Shown piece by piece: positions 1 to 6,024 of a stretch of DNA of 18,150 nucleotides. The notes beneath the pieces are model-generated. The model was not told where the DNA came from and ran no database searches. It was given only the letters and a program-made list of their open reading frames with translations. The stretch comes from Clostridiales bacterium UBA735. Lineage in GTDB: Bacteria; Bacillota; Clostridia; Oscillospirales; Oscillospiraceae. Position 1 is the stretch's first letter; each line of letters begins with the position of its first letter. A program made the translations under genes and the position numbers. The stretch covers positions 1-18,150 of the forward strand of contig DBLB01000077.1 in NCBI GenBank assembly GCA_002298695.1, written 5' to 3'.

Positions 1-59
1 AACTTCTGTTCCACCTCTCGCAGAAATCGTTCCTTCTGTGGTGTGCGTTCTTCGCTCAT
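1..59 (-). CDS. 5' end of an unidentified protein-coding gene (partial)
   Basis: Reading leftward from an ATG at 59, the frame stays open to the window edge and gives 19 codons beginning MSEERTPQKERFLREV. A strong GGAGG ribosome site lies at 66-70, six bases before the ATG, which is the main reason to believe in the start. The visible part is charged and predicted helical, with no signal peptide. It is too short to assign to a family, and I do not recognise it. It lies downstream of a long hairpin-rich leader (76-300), so its expression may be controlled by transcription attenuation. Confidence 0.6.
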   Translation of the reverse strand, partial: MSEERTPQKERFLREVEQK

Positions 60-75
60 ATCATACCTCCAATCT

Positions 76-263
76 CAGCGCCCTTTTTGAGCGCAAAAAA
101 GGCGCTGGTCATTGATTCGTGAAAACCAACAATCCAGCGCCCATAACTTTGTGAAAGATTTTTCTTCAATTTTTCCGAAATCTCGCCGCAACAGCCCTCC
201 AAAAAGGGCGCTGTCGCTGAAATTCCGCTTAAATATGGAAAAGCAGAGGTTCAAACCCTCTGC
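76..263 (-). promoter_or_regulatory. Hairpin-rich leader with terminator and competing arms upstream of the partial gene
   Basis: This stretch between the tRNA terminator and the partial gene contains no credible ORF but several complementary arms built on GGCGCTG/CAGCGCC. On the minus strand, arms at 134-141 and 101-108 form an 8-bp hairpin followed by six T (100-95), an intrinsic terminator. An upstream arm (206-213) is perfectly complementary to 135-142 and could form an antiterminator. That upstream arm can itself be captured by a local hairpin (191-214). The arm at 76-82 can also pair with 101-107, extended by T-A pairs. A further perfect 7-bp hairpin (243-249 with 257-263) is followed by TTTT. 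No known riboswitch class is recognised. Attenuation is inferred from the pairing geometry. Confidence 0.4.
95..141 (-). terminator. Intrinsic terminator inside the leader
   Basis: The 8-bp stem GGCGCTGG/CCAGCGCC (134-141 with 101-108) has a 25-nt loop that can pair further (ATTG/CAAT). On the minus strand it is followed by TTTTTT (100-95). It sits about 35 bp before the start codon of the partial gene. Confidence 0.55.
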
Positions 264-303
264 CATCCGCGATTTCATCCATGCTGCGTTCTAAGAATTT
301 TGA

Positions 304-372
304 GAATAAAAAATTGCCGAACACGTTGAGACGACTGGCTTTTTTGCCATTTCATCTATAGTGTTCGGCAAT
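304..372 (-). terminator. Terminator of the tRNA-Gly gene, with nested hairpin
   Basis: A perfect 12-bp inverted repeat (ATTGCCGAACAC at 313-324 and its complement at 361-372) starts three bases after the tRNA CCA end. On the minus strand it is followed by a TTTTTTATT tract. The 36-base loop contains a second small hairpin, TGGC-AAAAAA-GCCA. Its position and T-tract fit factor-independent termination of the tRNA transcript. Confidence 0.75.
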
Positions 373-374
373 CA

Positions 375-448
375 TGGAGCAGGATACGGGAATCGAACCC
401 GCCTCCTCGGCTTGGGAAGCCGATGTACTACCGATGTACTAATCCTGC
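375..448 (-). tRNA. tRNA-Gly (anticodon CCC)
   Basis: A full cloverleaf can be drawn on the minus strand. The acceptor stem GCAGGAT (448-442) pairs with ATCCTGC (385-379). The D stem is GTAC/GTAC with GG in its loop. The anticodon stem TCGGC/GCCGA encloses the loop TTCCCAA, giving anticodon CCC (416-414), which reads GGG glycine codons. The T arm has loop TTCGATT and a G-U closing pair. The discriminator base is T and CCA is encoded at 377-375. Length is 74 nt including CCA. The D arm and anticodon stem contain an exact tandem 11-bp repeat on the plus strand (420-430 and 431-441). Confidence 0.95.
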
Positions 449-457
449 ATTATGTAT

Positions 458-486
458 ATGATACCATCTTTCCGGCAAAAATGCAA
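458..486 (-). promoter_or_regulatory. Promoter of the tRNA-Gly gene
   Basis: On the minus strand TTGCAT (486-481), a 17-bp spacer, and TATCAT (463-458) form a near-consensus SigA-type promoter. Its -10 lies 9 bp before the first tRNA base, so the tRNA is transcribed as its own unit. Confidence 0.8.
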
Positions 487-520
487 CCATTTTTTCCGAA
501 ACTGTCCGACGCCTTTCGAC

Positions 521-558
521 CAAAAAAACACCATCTGAAGCAGGGGCGCTTCAGATGG
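521..558 (-). terminator. Intrinsic terminator after rny
   Basis: A perfect 10-bp stem (531-540 with 549-558, CCATCTGAAG and its complement) encloses an 8-base loop. On the minus strand it is followed by TG and a run of seven T (528-522). It begins about 10 bp after the rny stop codon. Confidence 0.85.
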
Positions 559-568
559 CGGTTTTGTA

Positions 569-2125
569 TTATTTGGCGTATTCCACGGCCTTTGTCTCGC
601 GGATGACGTTGACCTTGATCTGACCGGGGTACTCGAGCTCCGACTCGATCTTCTTCGCGATGTCTCGCGCGAGCAGGATCATGTTGTCCTCGGTAACTTC
701 CTCCGGCTTGACCATGATACGCACCTCACGGCCAGCCTGGATGGCATATGCCTTTTCGACGCCAGGGTACGAACCGGTCAGTTCTTCGAGCTTCTCCAGA
801 CGGCGGATATAGTTCTCGACGTTCTCGCGTCTTGCACCGGGGCGTGCAGCAGAGATGGCGTCGGCAGCCTGTACAAGGCAGGCGATGATCGTCTGCGGCT
901 CCACATCGCCGTGGTGCGCTTCGATCGCGTTGATGATGACCGGGCTTTCCTTGTACTTCTTGGCGAGCTCCACGCCGAGCTGGACATGGCTGCCCTCCAT
1001 CTCATGGTCGACGGATTTTCCGAGGTCATGCAGCAGGCCGGCACGTTTGGCCAGCGTGACATCCACGCCGAGCTCACTGGCGAGCAATCCCGCAATGTGC
1101 GCAACTTCGATGGAGTGGTTCAGAACGTTCTGACCATAGGACGTACGATATTTCTGCCGGCCCAGAAGCTTAATGAGTTCCGGATGCAGGTTGTGGATGC
1201 CGGTTTCGAACGTTGCGCGTTCGCCCTCGACCTTGATCGTATGCTCCACCTCGCGGCGTGCTTTCTCGACCATGTCCTCAATGCGCGTGGGGTGAATGCG
1301 GCCGTCGGCGATGAGCTTTTCCAGCGCCAGACGGGCAACTTCGCGGCGGACAGGGTCGAACGAGGAAACCGTGATGGCCTCGGGGGTATCGTCGATGATG
1401 AGGTCGACACCGGTGATAGTTTCGAGCGTCCGGATGTTGCGGCCCTCGCGGCCAATGATGCGGCCCTTCATTTCATCGTTGGGCAGCGGCACGACAGAGA
1501 CAGTCGCCTCTGCGGCATGGTCTGCCGCGCAGCGCTGAATGGCGGTCGTGATGATCTCGCGGGCAAGGTTGTCCGCCTCGTCCTTGTACTGCTGCTCGAC
1601 CTCCTTGATCTTCATGGCACTCTCGTGGCGGACATCGTCCTCCACGCCCTTGAGGATATAGGCTTTTGCCTCGTCCTGCGTCAGTCCGGAGATCTTTTCC
1701 AGCATTTCCATCTGGCTGCGCTTGAGAGACGCGACTTCCTCCTCCTGCTTCTGCACGCCGGCGATCTTGCGGGCCAGCTCATCCTCTTTCTTTTCGTGCT
1801 GGTCGATCTTCTTATCGAGTGCTTCTTCCTTCTGCTGTTGGCGGCGTTCCTGTTTCTGAACCTCCGCGCGGCGTTCCTTGATTTCTTTCTCTGCTTCGGT
1901 ACGCGATTTATGGATCTCTTCCTTTGCCTCAAGCAGCATTTCGCGCTTTTTGCTCTCGCCGCCTTTGATGGCTTCGTTGATGATGCGTCTGGCTTCTTCC
2001 TCCGCGCTGCCGATTTCCTTTTCAGCGACCTTCTTGCGGTACGTCGCGCCGATGAAGAAGAACAAAATCCCACCCACGACAAATCCTGCGATGCAAAGGA
2101 TGAGAGATAACATGTTGAATTCCAT
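569..2125 (-). CDS. rny: Ribonuclease Y
   Basis: This 518-residue protein matches RNase Y, the membrane-anchored endoribonuclease that initiates mRNA decay in many Firmicutes. Visible in order are an N-terminal transmembrane helix (about residues 5-26), a long charged coiled coil (about 30-195), a KH RNA-binding domain with the [10 protein letters not shown] loop, and an HD domain with the catalytic HDLGK pair (H366, D367). Length equals the family norm. I chose the ATG at 2125, because the frame upstream encodes non-homologous sequence that overlaps a promoter and hairpins. AGGAGG at 2140-2145 is rather far away (14 nt), and an in-frame GTG at 2140-2138 is too close to that site to be credible. 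The gene has its own promoter (2247-2275) and a structured 5' leader, and ends at the 521-558 terminator. Confidence 0.96.
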   Translation of the reverse strand: MEFNMLSLILCIAGFVVGGILFFFIGATYRKKVAEKEIGSAEEEARRIINEAIKGGESKKREMLLEAKEEIHKSRTEAEKEIKERRAEVQKQERRQQQKEEALDKKIDQHEKKEDELARKIAGVQKQEEEVASLKRSQMEMLEKISGLTQDEAKAYILKGVEDDVRHESAMKIKEVEQQYKDEADNLAREIITTAIQRCAADHAAEATVSVVPLPNDEMKGRIIGREGRNIRTLETITGVDLIIDDTPEAITVSSFDPVRREVARLALEKLIADGRIHPTRIEDMVEKARREVEHTIKVEGERATFETGIHNLHPELIKLLGRQKYRTSYGQNVLNHSIEVAHIAGLLASELGVDVTLAKRAGLLHDLGKSVDHEMEGSHVQLGVELAKKYKESPVIINAIEAHHGDVEPQTIIACLVQAADAISAARPGARRENVENYIRRLEKLEELTGSYPGVEKAYAIQAGREVRIMVKPEEVTEDNMILLARDIAKKIESELEYPGQIKVNVIRETKAVEYAK

Positions 2126-2162
2126 AAGCTGCGGCCACACCTCCTGTTCTTTCAGATTGGGC

Positions 2163-2180
2163 CTGCCCCATTCGGGGCAG
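2163..2180 (-). promoter_or_regulatory. GC-rich hairpin in the rny 5' leader
   Basis: A perfect 7-bp stem CTGCCCC/GGGGCAG with a 4-base loop lies about 17 bases before the rny Shine-Dalgarno site. It has no T-tract, so it is more likely a structural or processing element than a terminator. Confidence 0.5.
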
Positions 2181-2188
2181 TTGAATCG

Positions 2189-2227
2189 GAAAAACAGCCC
2201 TTGGGATTCCCCTTGTCCCAGGGCTGT
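2189..2227 (-). terminator. Terminator-like hairpin just after the rny transcription start (possible attenuator)
   Basis: On the minus strand ACAGCCCT-GGGA pairs with TCCC-A-AGGGCTGT (one bulged A), followed by TTTTT (2194-2190). It begins about 13 bases after the expected start of the rny transcript, between promoter and ribosome site. It could terminate a short leader RNA or act as an mRNA stability element. Attenuation is inferred. Confidence 0.5.
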
Positions 2228-2246
2228 CAAACAAATCCTACCGTAT

Positions 2247-2275
2247 ATTGTACTTGTTTGCGCCGGGTGTGTCAA
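2247..2275 (-). promoter_or_regulatory. Promoter of rny
   Basis: TTGACA (2275-2270), a 17-bp spacer and TACAAT (2252-2247) on the minus strand differ from the SigA consensus at one base. Transcription should start near 2240, leaving a 5' leader of about 115 nt. Confidence 0.85.
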
Positions 2276-2295
2276 GCAAGAATTCGCCATAGCGC

Positions 2296-2327
2296 ACAAA
2301 AACCGGAGAACGTCGTCTCCGGTTTTG
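2296..2327 (-). terminator. Intrinsic terminator after bioY
   Basis: A perfect 11-bp stem (2299-2309 with 2316-2326, AAAACCGGAGA and its complement) with a 6-base loop is followed on the minus strand by T-rich sequence. It lies about 70 bp beyond the bioY stop and just upstream of the rny promoter, separating the two transcripts. Confidence 0.75.
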
Positions 2328-2398
2328 GGCGGTATGGCCGGAACCGCGTGGGGATTACGCAGCAAAATGGTTGACAATCCAGCGGAAATGTGGGAAAA

Positions 2399-2941
2399 TC
2401 AAAAAGTAACGAGCTGCGGCACGCGCCTGCGCAGCGTCAGGCAGAGCGGCGCGCATACGGCGATCTTCAAGGCGTCTCCCGGCAGATAGATCAGGCAGCC
2501 AGAGCGCACGATCTGCCATACGGAAAGACCTTTGCCCATGTAGGCGTTGAGAATGACACCCATATACGGCGTGCCGAATACGTAGAGCACCGCAAGCCCC
2601 GCCACAATGCCGAGCACCATCGGCCAGAAGCTGGTCGCCTTGGCGCAGAGTCTGCCGATGACCCAGGCCGACGGGATCAGTCCGATCAGAAAGCCAAAAC
2701 TCGGCTGAAAAACATATGAAAATCCGCCGCCGTTTGTGAAGATCGGCAGCCCGATCAGGCCGAGCAGCACATAGACCGCCTGCGAGATCGCGCCGTATTT
2801 TGCGCCGAGCAGGATCCCGGCCATGGCCGTGAAGAAGAACTGCAGGGTGATGGCGGAGAATGCAAAGGGAATCTTCAGGAATGCACCGATGGCGGTCAGC
2901 GCCGCGAACAGCGCGGTGAGCACAAGTTGTTTGGTACGCAT
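2399..2941 (-). CDS. bioY: BioY, biotin-binding S component of an ECF transporter
   Basis: This 180-residue, strongly hydrophobic protein with about six membrane segments matches BioY, the substrate-binding subunit of energy-coupling-factor biotin importers. Typical features are the N-terminal TALFAALTAIGAFLKIP stretch, the ITLQFFF segment, the G-rich AGILLGAKYG loop, a central FQPSFGFLIG motif and the late YLPGDALK motif. It would use a shared EcfA/A'/T module, none of which lies in this window. The ATG at 2941 is preceded by AGGAGG at 2949-2954. A BirA operator immediately upstream overlaps the probable promoter, so biotin-loaded BirA should repress the gene. It is divergent from birA. Confidence 0.93.
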   Translation of the reverse strand: MRTKQLVLTALFAALTAIGAFLKIPFAFSAITLQFFFTAMAGILLGAKYGAISQAVYVLLGLIGLPIFTNGGGFSYVFQPSFGFLIGLIPSAWVIGRLCAKATSFWPMVLGIVAGLAVLYVFGTPYMGVILNAYMGKGLSVWQIVRSGCLIYLPGDALKIAVCAPLCLTLRRRVPQLVTF

Positions 2942-2952
2942 GGGAAACCTCC

Positions 2953-2990
2953 TATTGTAAACCTATTGACTTCATCTGCGGTTTACAATA
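2953..2990. promoter_or_regulatory. BirA operator between bioY and birA
   Basis: A perfect 11-bp inverted repeat TATTGTAAACC (2953-2963) and GGTTTACAATA (2980-2990) is separated by 16 bp. The core TTGTAAACC/GGTTTACAA is the known BirA operator half-site in E. coli and many other bacteria. It lies in the 85-bp divergent gap. It overlaps the plus-strand birA promoter and the likely start of the bioY transcript (a minus-strand TATGAT at 2996-2991 would place it near 2984), so one repressor dimer could shut both genes. Confidence 0.93.
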
Positions 2991-2994
2991 TCAT
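2966..2994 (+). promoter_or_regulatory. Promoter of the birA operon
   Basis: TTGACT (2966-2971), a 17-bp spacer and TATCAT (2989-2994) form a good SigA-type promoter. It is almost wholly covered by the BirA operator, consistent with autoregulation by biotin. Transcription should start near 3001. Confidence 0.75.
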
Positions 2995-3026
2995 AGATCC
3001 ATCCAAAAAGCAAGGACATTTTTGCC

Positions 3027-3995
3027 ATGACGAAAGATGAAATTCTGAATATGCTCCGCACGGCCTCCGCGCCCATCTCGGGCGAGGAGATGAGCCGCAC
3101 GCTCGGCATCAGCCGTGCCGCCGTCTGGAAGGCTGTCGACCAGCTGCGGCAGGACGGCTATACCATTGAAGCGGCCACGCGCCGCGGCTACCGCCTGACG
3201 CAGAAGCCAGACCGACTGGAGGCGGCCGTCGTCTCCGGGACGAGCGGAGCAAACGTCCTCGTCTACGAGGAAGTGACCTCGACCAACACGGTGGCAAAGC
3301 AGCTGGCTGCCGAGGGCTGTCCTGCCTTTACCTGCGTTCTGGCTGAGCGGCAGACTGCCGGCAAGGGCCGCCGCGGCCGTGGATTTACGTCGGAAGCCGG
3401 CGGGCTGTATTTCAGTATCGTGCTGCGCCCCGGTGTGCTGCCGGAACAGCTGATGCATCTGACGGCGATGACCGCCGTGGCCGTCCGCCGCGCCATTCTG
3501 GAAGCGGCCGGGCTCGATGTCGGCATCAAATGGACGAACGACCTTGTCTATGGCCGGAAAAAGCTCTGCGGCATTCTGACGGAGCTGTCCATCCAGGCGG
3601 AGACGCGTGAGGTGGACTATGTGGTCGCCGGCATCGGCGTCAACTGCAATCAGACAGCGTTTCCGCCGGAACTGCAGGAGGTAGCTACGTCACTGCGGCT
3701 GGAAACCGGCCATCCGATTGACCGCAGCCGGCTGGCGAACGCGATGGTGCGGCAGTTTCAGGCACTTGCGCGGGAGCTGCTGACGGAAAAGGCTGCCTGG
3801 CTGGCTGAGTTTGCGGCCCACTGCGTTACAATCGGGCAGCATGTGCAGGTCATCCGCGGCGACACGGTTCGTGAGGCTGTGGCCGAGGGGATCGACGAAA
3901 GTGCGGCGCTGCTCGTCCGCTATCCGGACGGCACGCGCGAGGCCGTCAGCTCCGGCGAAGTGTCGGTGCGTGGTATGTATGGATATCTGGACTGA
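3027..3995 (+). CDS. birA: Bifunctional biotin-[acetyl-CoA-carboxylase] ligase / biotin operon repressor
   Basis: This 322-residue protein is a group II biotin protein ligase. It activates biotin with ATP to biotinyl-AMP, transfers it to carboxylase carrier lysines and, when loaded, represses biotin genes. An N-terminal winged helix-turn-helix (about residues 1-60, with SGEEMSRTLGISRAAVWKAV) marks the repressor type. The catalytic core has the biotin-binding STN motif (85-87), the adenylate loop KGRRGRG (113-119) and KWTND (168-172). A C-terminal SH3-like domain (about 270-322) completes the fold. An AAGGA ribosome site precedes the ATG. The operator directly upstream fits its regulatory role. 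The nitroreductase gene follows after 17 bp. Confidence 0.96.
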   Translation: MTKDEILNMLRTASAPISGEEMSRTLGISRAAVWKAVDQLRQDGYTIEAATRRGYRLTQKPDRLEAAVVSGTSGANVLVYEEVTSTNTVAKQLAAEGCPAFTCVLAERQTAGKGRRGRGFTSEAGGLYFSIVLRPGVLPEQLMHLTAMTAVAVRRAILEAAGLDVGIKWTNDLVYGRKKLCGILTELSIQAETREVDYVVAGIGVNCNQTAFPPELQEVATSLRLETGHPIDRSRLANAMVRQFQALARELLTEKAAWLAEFAAHCVTIGQHVQVIRGDTVREAVAEGIDESAALLVRYPDGTREAVSSGEVSVRGMYGYLD

Positions 3996-4012
3996 CGAAA
4001 GGAGACAATAGA

Positions 4013-4537
4013 ATGAATAATGAAGTTCTGCGGTGCATTCGCACACGTCGCTCCTGCCGCGCCTATGAGGCACGTCAGCTGGAACCGGAGGTGCTCAGCG
4101 CCATTCTGGAAGCAGGGACCTGGGCTGCCAGCGGACGCGGCCGGCAGGCAGCAAGAATCGTGGTATTACAGGATCCGGTGGAGATCGCAGAGCTGGAACG
4201 CATGAATGCCGCCGTGCTCGGCAATCCGGATGCGCATCCGTTTTTCGGTGCGCCGACTGTCTGTGTCGTGCTGACCGACCCGAAGGTCCATACCTGCGTG
4301 GAAGACGGCGCGCTCGTCATCGGCAACCTGATGCTGGCTGCGCATAGCCTCGGTGTCGGGAGCTGCTGGATCCACCGGGCGCGCGAGGAATTTGACAGCC
4401 CGGAGGGAAAAGCCCTCCTGCAAAAATGGGGCGTAGATGGACGCTACATCGGCGTCGGGCACTGCATTCTCGGTTATGCCGCGAAGGGACCCGCTGAACC
4501 GAAGCCCCGCAAGGATGATTACGTGATTTTCCGATGA
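4013..4537 (+). CDS. Nitroreductase-family FMN oxidoreductase
   Basis: This 174-residue protein belongs to the nitroreductase (NfsA/FRP-like) superfamily of FMN-dependent NAD(P)H oxidoreductases. The N-terminal RTRRSCRAY (10-18) is the family's phosphate/FMN-contacting signature (usually RRSxRxF/Y). A central GALVIGNLMLAAHSLGVGSCWI segment and a C-terminal IGVGHCILGYA strand are also typical. The protein is short for the family, and the substrate cannot be predicted. AAAGGAGA sits upstream of the ATG and the gene begins 17 bp after birA, so the two are very likely cotranscribed. A functional link to biotin is not evident. Confidence 0.88.
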   Translation: MNNEVLRCIRTRRSCRAYEARQLEPEVLSAILEAGTWAASGRGRQAARIVVLQDPVEIAELERMNAAVLGNPDAHPFFGAPTVCVVLTDPKVHTCVEDGALVIGNLMLAAHSLGVGSCWIHRAREEFDSPEGKALLQKWGVDGRYIGVGHCILGYAAKGPAEPKPRKDDYVIFR

Positions 4538-4552
4538 AAGGATGAGATACAA

Positions 4553-4726
4553 ATGAAAGCAATCAAAGGACTTCTGAAGCTGATCGGCGCTGTGATGGTC
4601 GCCGCGGGTGCTGTGTTGGTCATCGTGAGCTATCTCGACGAGATCAAGGCACTGTTCGAGCGCTGCAAGACAGCGTGCTGCTGCCGCAGCCATGACTGCG
4701 ATTACGACCCTGACTGGGAGATGTAA
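4553..4726 (+). CDS. Small cysteine-rich single-pass membrane peptide (57 aa)
   Basis: The ORF starts 15 bases after the nitroreductase stop, with a GAAAGGATGAG ribosome site that partly overlaps that stop. It encodes a hydrophobic helix (about residues 5-27, KGLLKLIGAVMVAAGAVLVI) followed by a short charged tail containing CKTACCC and HDC, five cysteines in all, and an acidic C-terminus ending DPDWEM. The single membrane helix and clustered Cys/His/Asp tail suggest a membrane-tethered metal or redox site, but this is inference and I do not recognise a family. It is the third gene of the birA operon and ends just before two terminator hairpins. Confidence 0.72.
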   Translation: MKAIKGLLKLIGAVMVAAGAVLVIVSYLDEIKALFERCKTACCCRSHDCDYDPDWEM

Positions 4727-4741
4727 CACGCCGCAGAAACA

Positions 4742-4770
4742 CAAAGCCTTCCCTGGCGGGGAAGGCTTTG
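4742..4770 (+). terminator. Strong hairpin after the small membrane peptide gene
   Basis: A perfect 12-bp stem (4742-4753 with 4759-4770) with a 5-base loop lies 15 bp after the stop codon. It lacks a clean T-tract on the plus strand, so it may protect the 3' end or act together with the next terminator. Confidence 0.5.
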
Positions 4771-4842
4771 CTGTAAAGCGAAAAAGACATTTCGCCCGCT
4801 GTTCTGTTCGGAACCTGTATTTCACCATTTTCTGACAGGTCC

Positions 4843-4880
4843 AAAACCGGCCCGCTCCACTGGAGCGAGCCGGTTTTTTT
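4843..4880 (+). terminator. Intrinsic terminator of the birA operon, probably bidirectional
   Basis: A 16-bp stem with one C-A mismatch (4843-4858 with 4862-4877) and a 3-base loop ends in seven T on the plus strand. On the minus strand it also offers TTTT, and it lies 13 bp after the end of the convergent MacB-like gene, so it may serve both operons. Confidence 0.85.
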
Positions 4881-4893
4881 GCAGCACTGCACC

Positions 4894-6024
4894 TCAGATG
4901 CCGGTACGGACGTAATGCTCTTCCTTTTTCTGCTCGATCTTTTCCTCGATGGCGGTGACGGTCTTGTCCTTGGCCTCGGTGATGAGGCGCTTGATCGTCC
5001 GGATCAGCCAGACGAGCACGAACACGGCCGGCGTGATGGCAAAGAGCACCATGAGCAGCAGGAAGAGGGCGGCGTAGTCCTCGGTGAGGCGCGCGGCGTT
5101 CTCCCAATAGGGATAGATGACGGCGTGCGTGTTCATCGAGCGTTCGCCGTAGGCCAGCGCGACCTTCGCGAGGCTGAGCGCGCTGTAGCGGTTCGAGTTT
5201 TCGACGGCGACGCCGTCGCCGATCGGGAACTTTTCCTGGATGACGCTCAGGGCGTAGCCGGAGATGGGATCTGGCATGACGATCTCGTAGGTGTCGAACT
5301 TTGTCTCCTGAATGGCGTTCAGCGCGGTGAAGCTCATGAACATCAGCGCCGGGTCGGTCAGGGCCTTTTTGGTGGCCTTGTCGTCCTCGAGTCGAACGAC
5401 GCCCGCGACGGGATAAGTCCGCTCGCCGATCGTGACCTCCATGCCCGCGACGTCGCTGCTGCCGAAGAGCTGCCACGCAAGGTTTTCATCCAGCACGACG
5501 CGGTCCTGCGCAAAGTCCGTCTCCGAAATATACGAGCCGGAGAGGAGCGTGTAGGGATGGAACAGGAAGAAATCGCCGCCGACGCCGTAGGTCTTGACGT
5601 TCGATTTTCCCGCCGGGCCGGAGACGGCAACAGAATTCGCCGTGCCAGACCAGGCGTCCTGATAGAGGCTGCCGCCCTCGGGCGCTTCGAGCGAGGCGTC
5701 GATCATCGCCTGATCGAGCGTCTGCCGGAAGGTGCGGACGGCGGAGACGTCCTGCGTCTCATTGACCGGGAGGAAGACCGAGACCTGTGCGAAGCGCTCT
5801 TCGCTCTGGCCGCGCCAGCGGTCCGCCGCCTCCTGTGTGCGGAGCAGATTCCGATACTCGGTCAGCCGCGCAGCGCAGAGCACCGAAAGGGCCGCGAGCG
5901 TGATGTTCAGGATCAGGAGCAGCAGCGTCTTCCAGCCGGGGCGCTGCAGCTTTTTCCGGGGCTTTTTCTCGCGCGGAGGCTTCGGCGGTTTCGCCTTCCG
6001 CGCCGTTTCGAACCGGCCGCTCAT
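4894..6024 (-). CDS. MacB-like periplasmic-core-domain membrane protein (no FtsX 3-TM domain, no ATPase)
   Basis: This 376-residue protein has a basic, proline-rich cytoplasmic N-terminus (residues 1-32), a membrane helix (about 33-53), and a large extracytoplasmic region resembling the MacB_PCD domain of MacB/FtsX-type ABC proteins. The conserved stretch runs from GVGGDFF through LLSG, RVVLDENLAWQLFG and a following GxxxxIGERTYPVAGVV. A second membrane helix (about 318-345) and a basic coiled-coil tail follow. Canonical MacB permeases have three helices after the PCD and an ATPase partner, and here only one helix follows and no ATPase gene is nearby. The start overlaps the adaptor stop by ATGA, so the two are translationally coupled. 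It may serve as an extracytoplasmic partner of the adaptor; its function is unknown. Confidence 0.8.
   Translation of the reverse strand: MSGRFETARKAKPPKPPREKKPRKKLQRPGWKTLLLLILNITLAALSVLCAARLTEYRNLLRTQEAADRWRGQSEERFAQVSVFLPVNETQDVSAVRTFRQTLDQAMIDASLEAPEGGSLYQDAWSGTANSVAVSGPAGKSNVKTYGVGGDFFLFHPYTLLSGSYISETDFAQDRVVLDENLAWQLFGSSDVAGMEVTIGERTYPVAGVVRLEDDKATKKALTDPALMFMSFTALNAIQETKFDTYEIVMPDPISGYALSVIQEKFPIGDGVAVENSNRYSALSLAKVALAYGERSMNTHAVIYPYWENAARLTEDYAALFLLLMVLFAITPAVFVLVWLIRTIKRLITEAKDKTVTAIEEKIEQKKEEHYVRTGI

Noticed and set aside
243..263. T-arm-like hairpin (GCAGAGG, loop TTCAAAC, CCTCTGC) as a tRNA or integration-site remnant
   Set aside because: No matching acceptor strand, anticodon arm or CCA is found nearby, and the stem is 7 bp rather than 5 bp; treated as a leader hairpin.
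75..278. A 67-codon minus-strand frame in the leader region
   Set aside because: No ribosome site; it runs through the terminator and competing hairpins and gives no recognisable protein.
420..441. Exact tandem 11-bp repeat as a mobile or regulatory repeat
   Set aside because: It falls entirely within the D arm and anticodon stem of the tRNA, where each base is explained by the cloverleaf.
911..2110. A 399-codon open frame on the plus strand opposite rny
   Set aside because: It mirrors the GC-rich RNase Y gene and gives low-complexity Leu/Phe/Asp-rich sequence from the coiled-coil region; no ribosome site or known fold.
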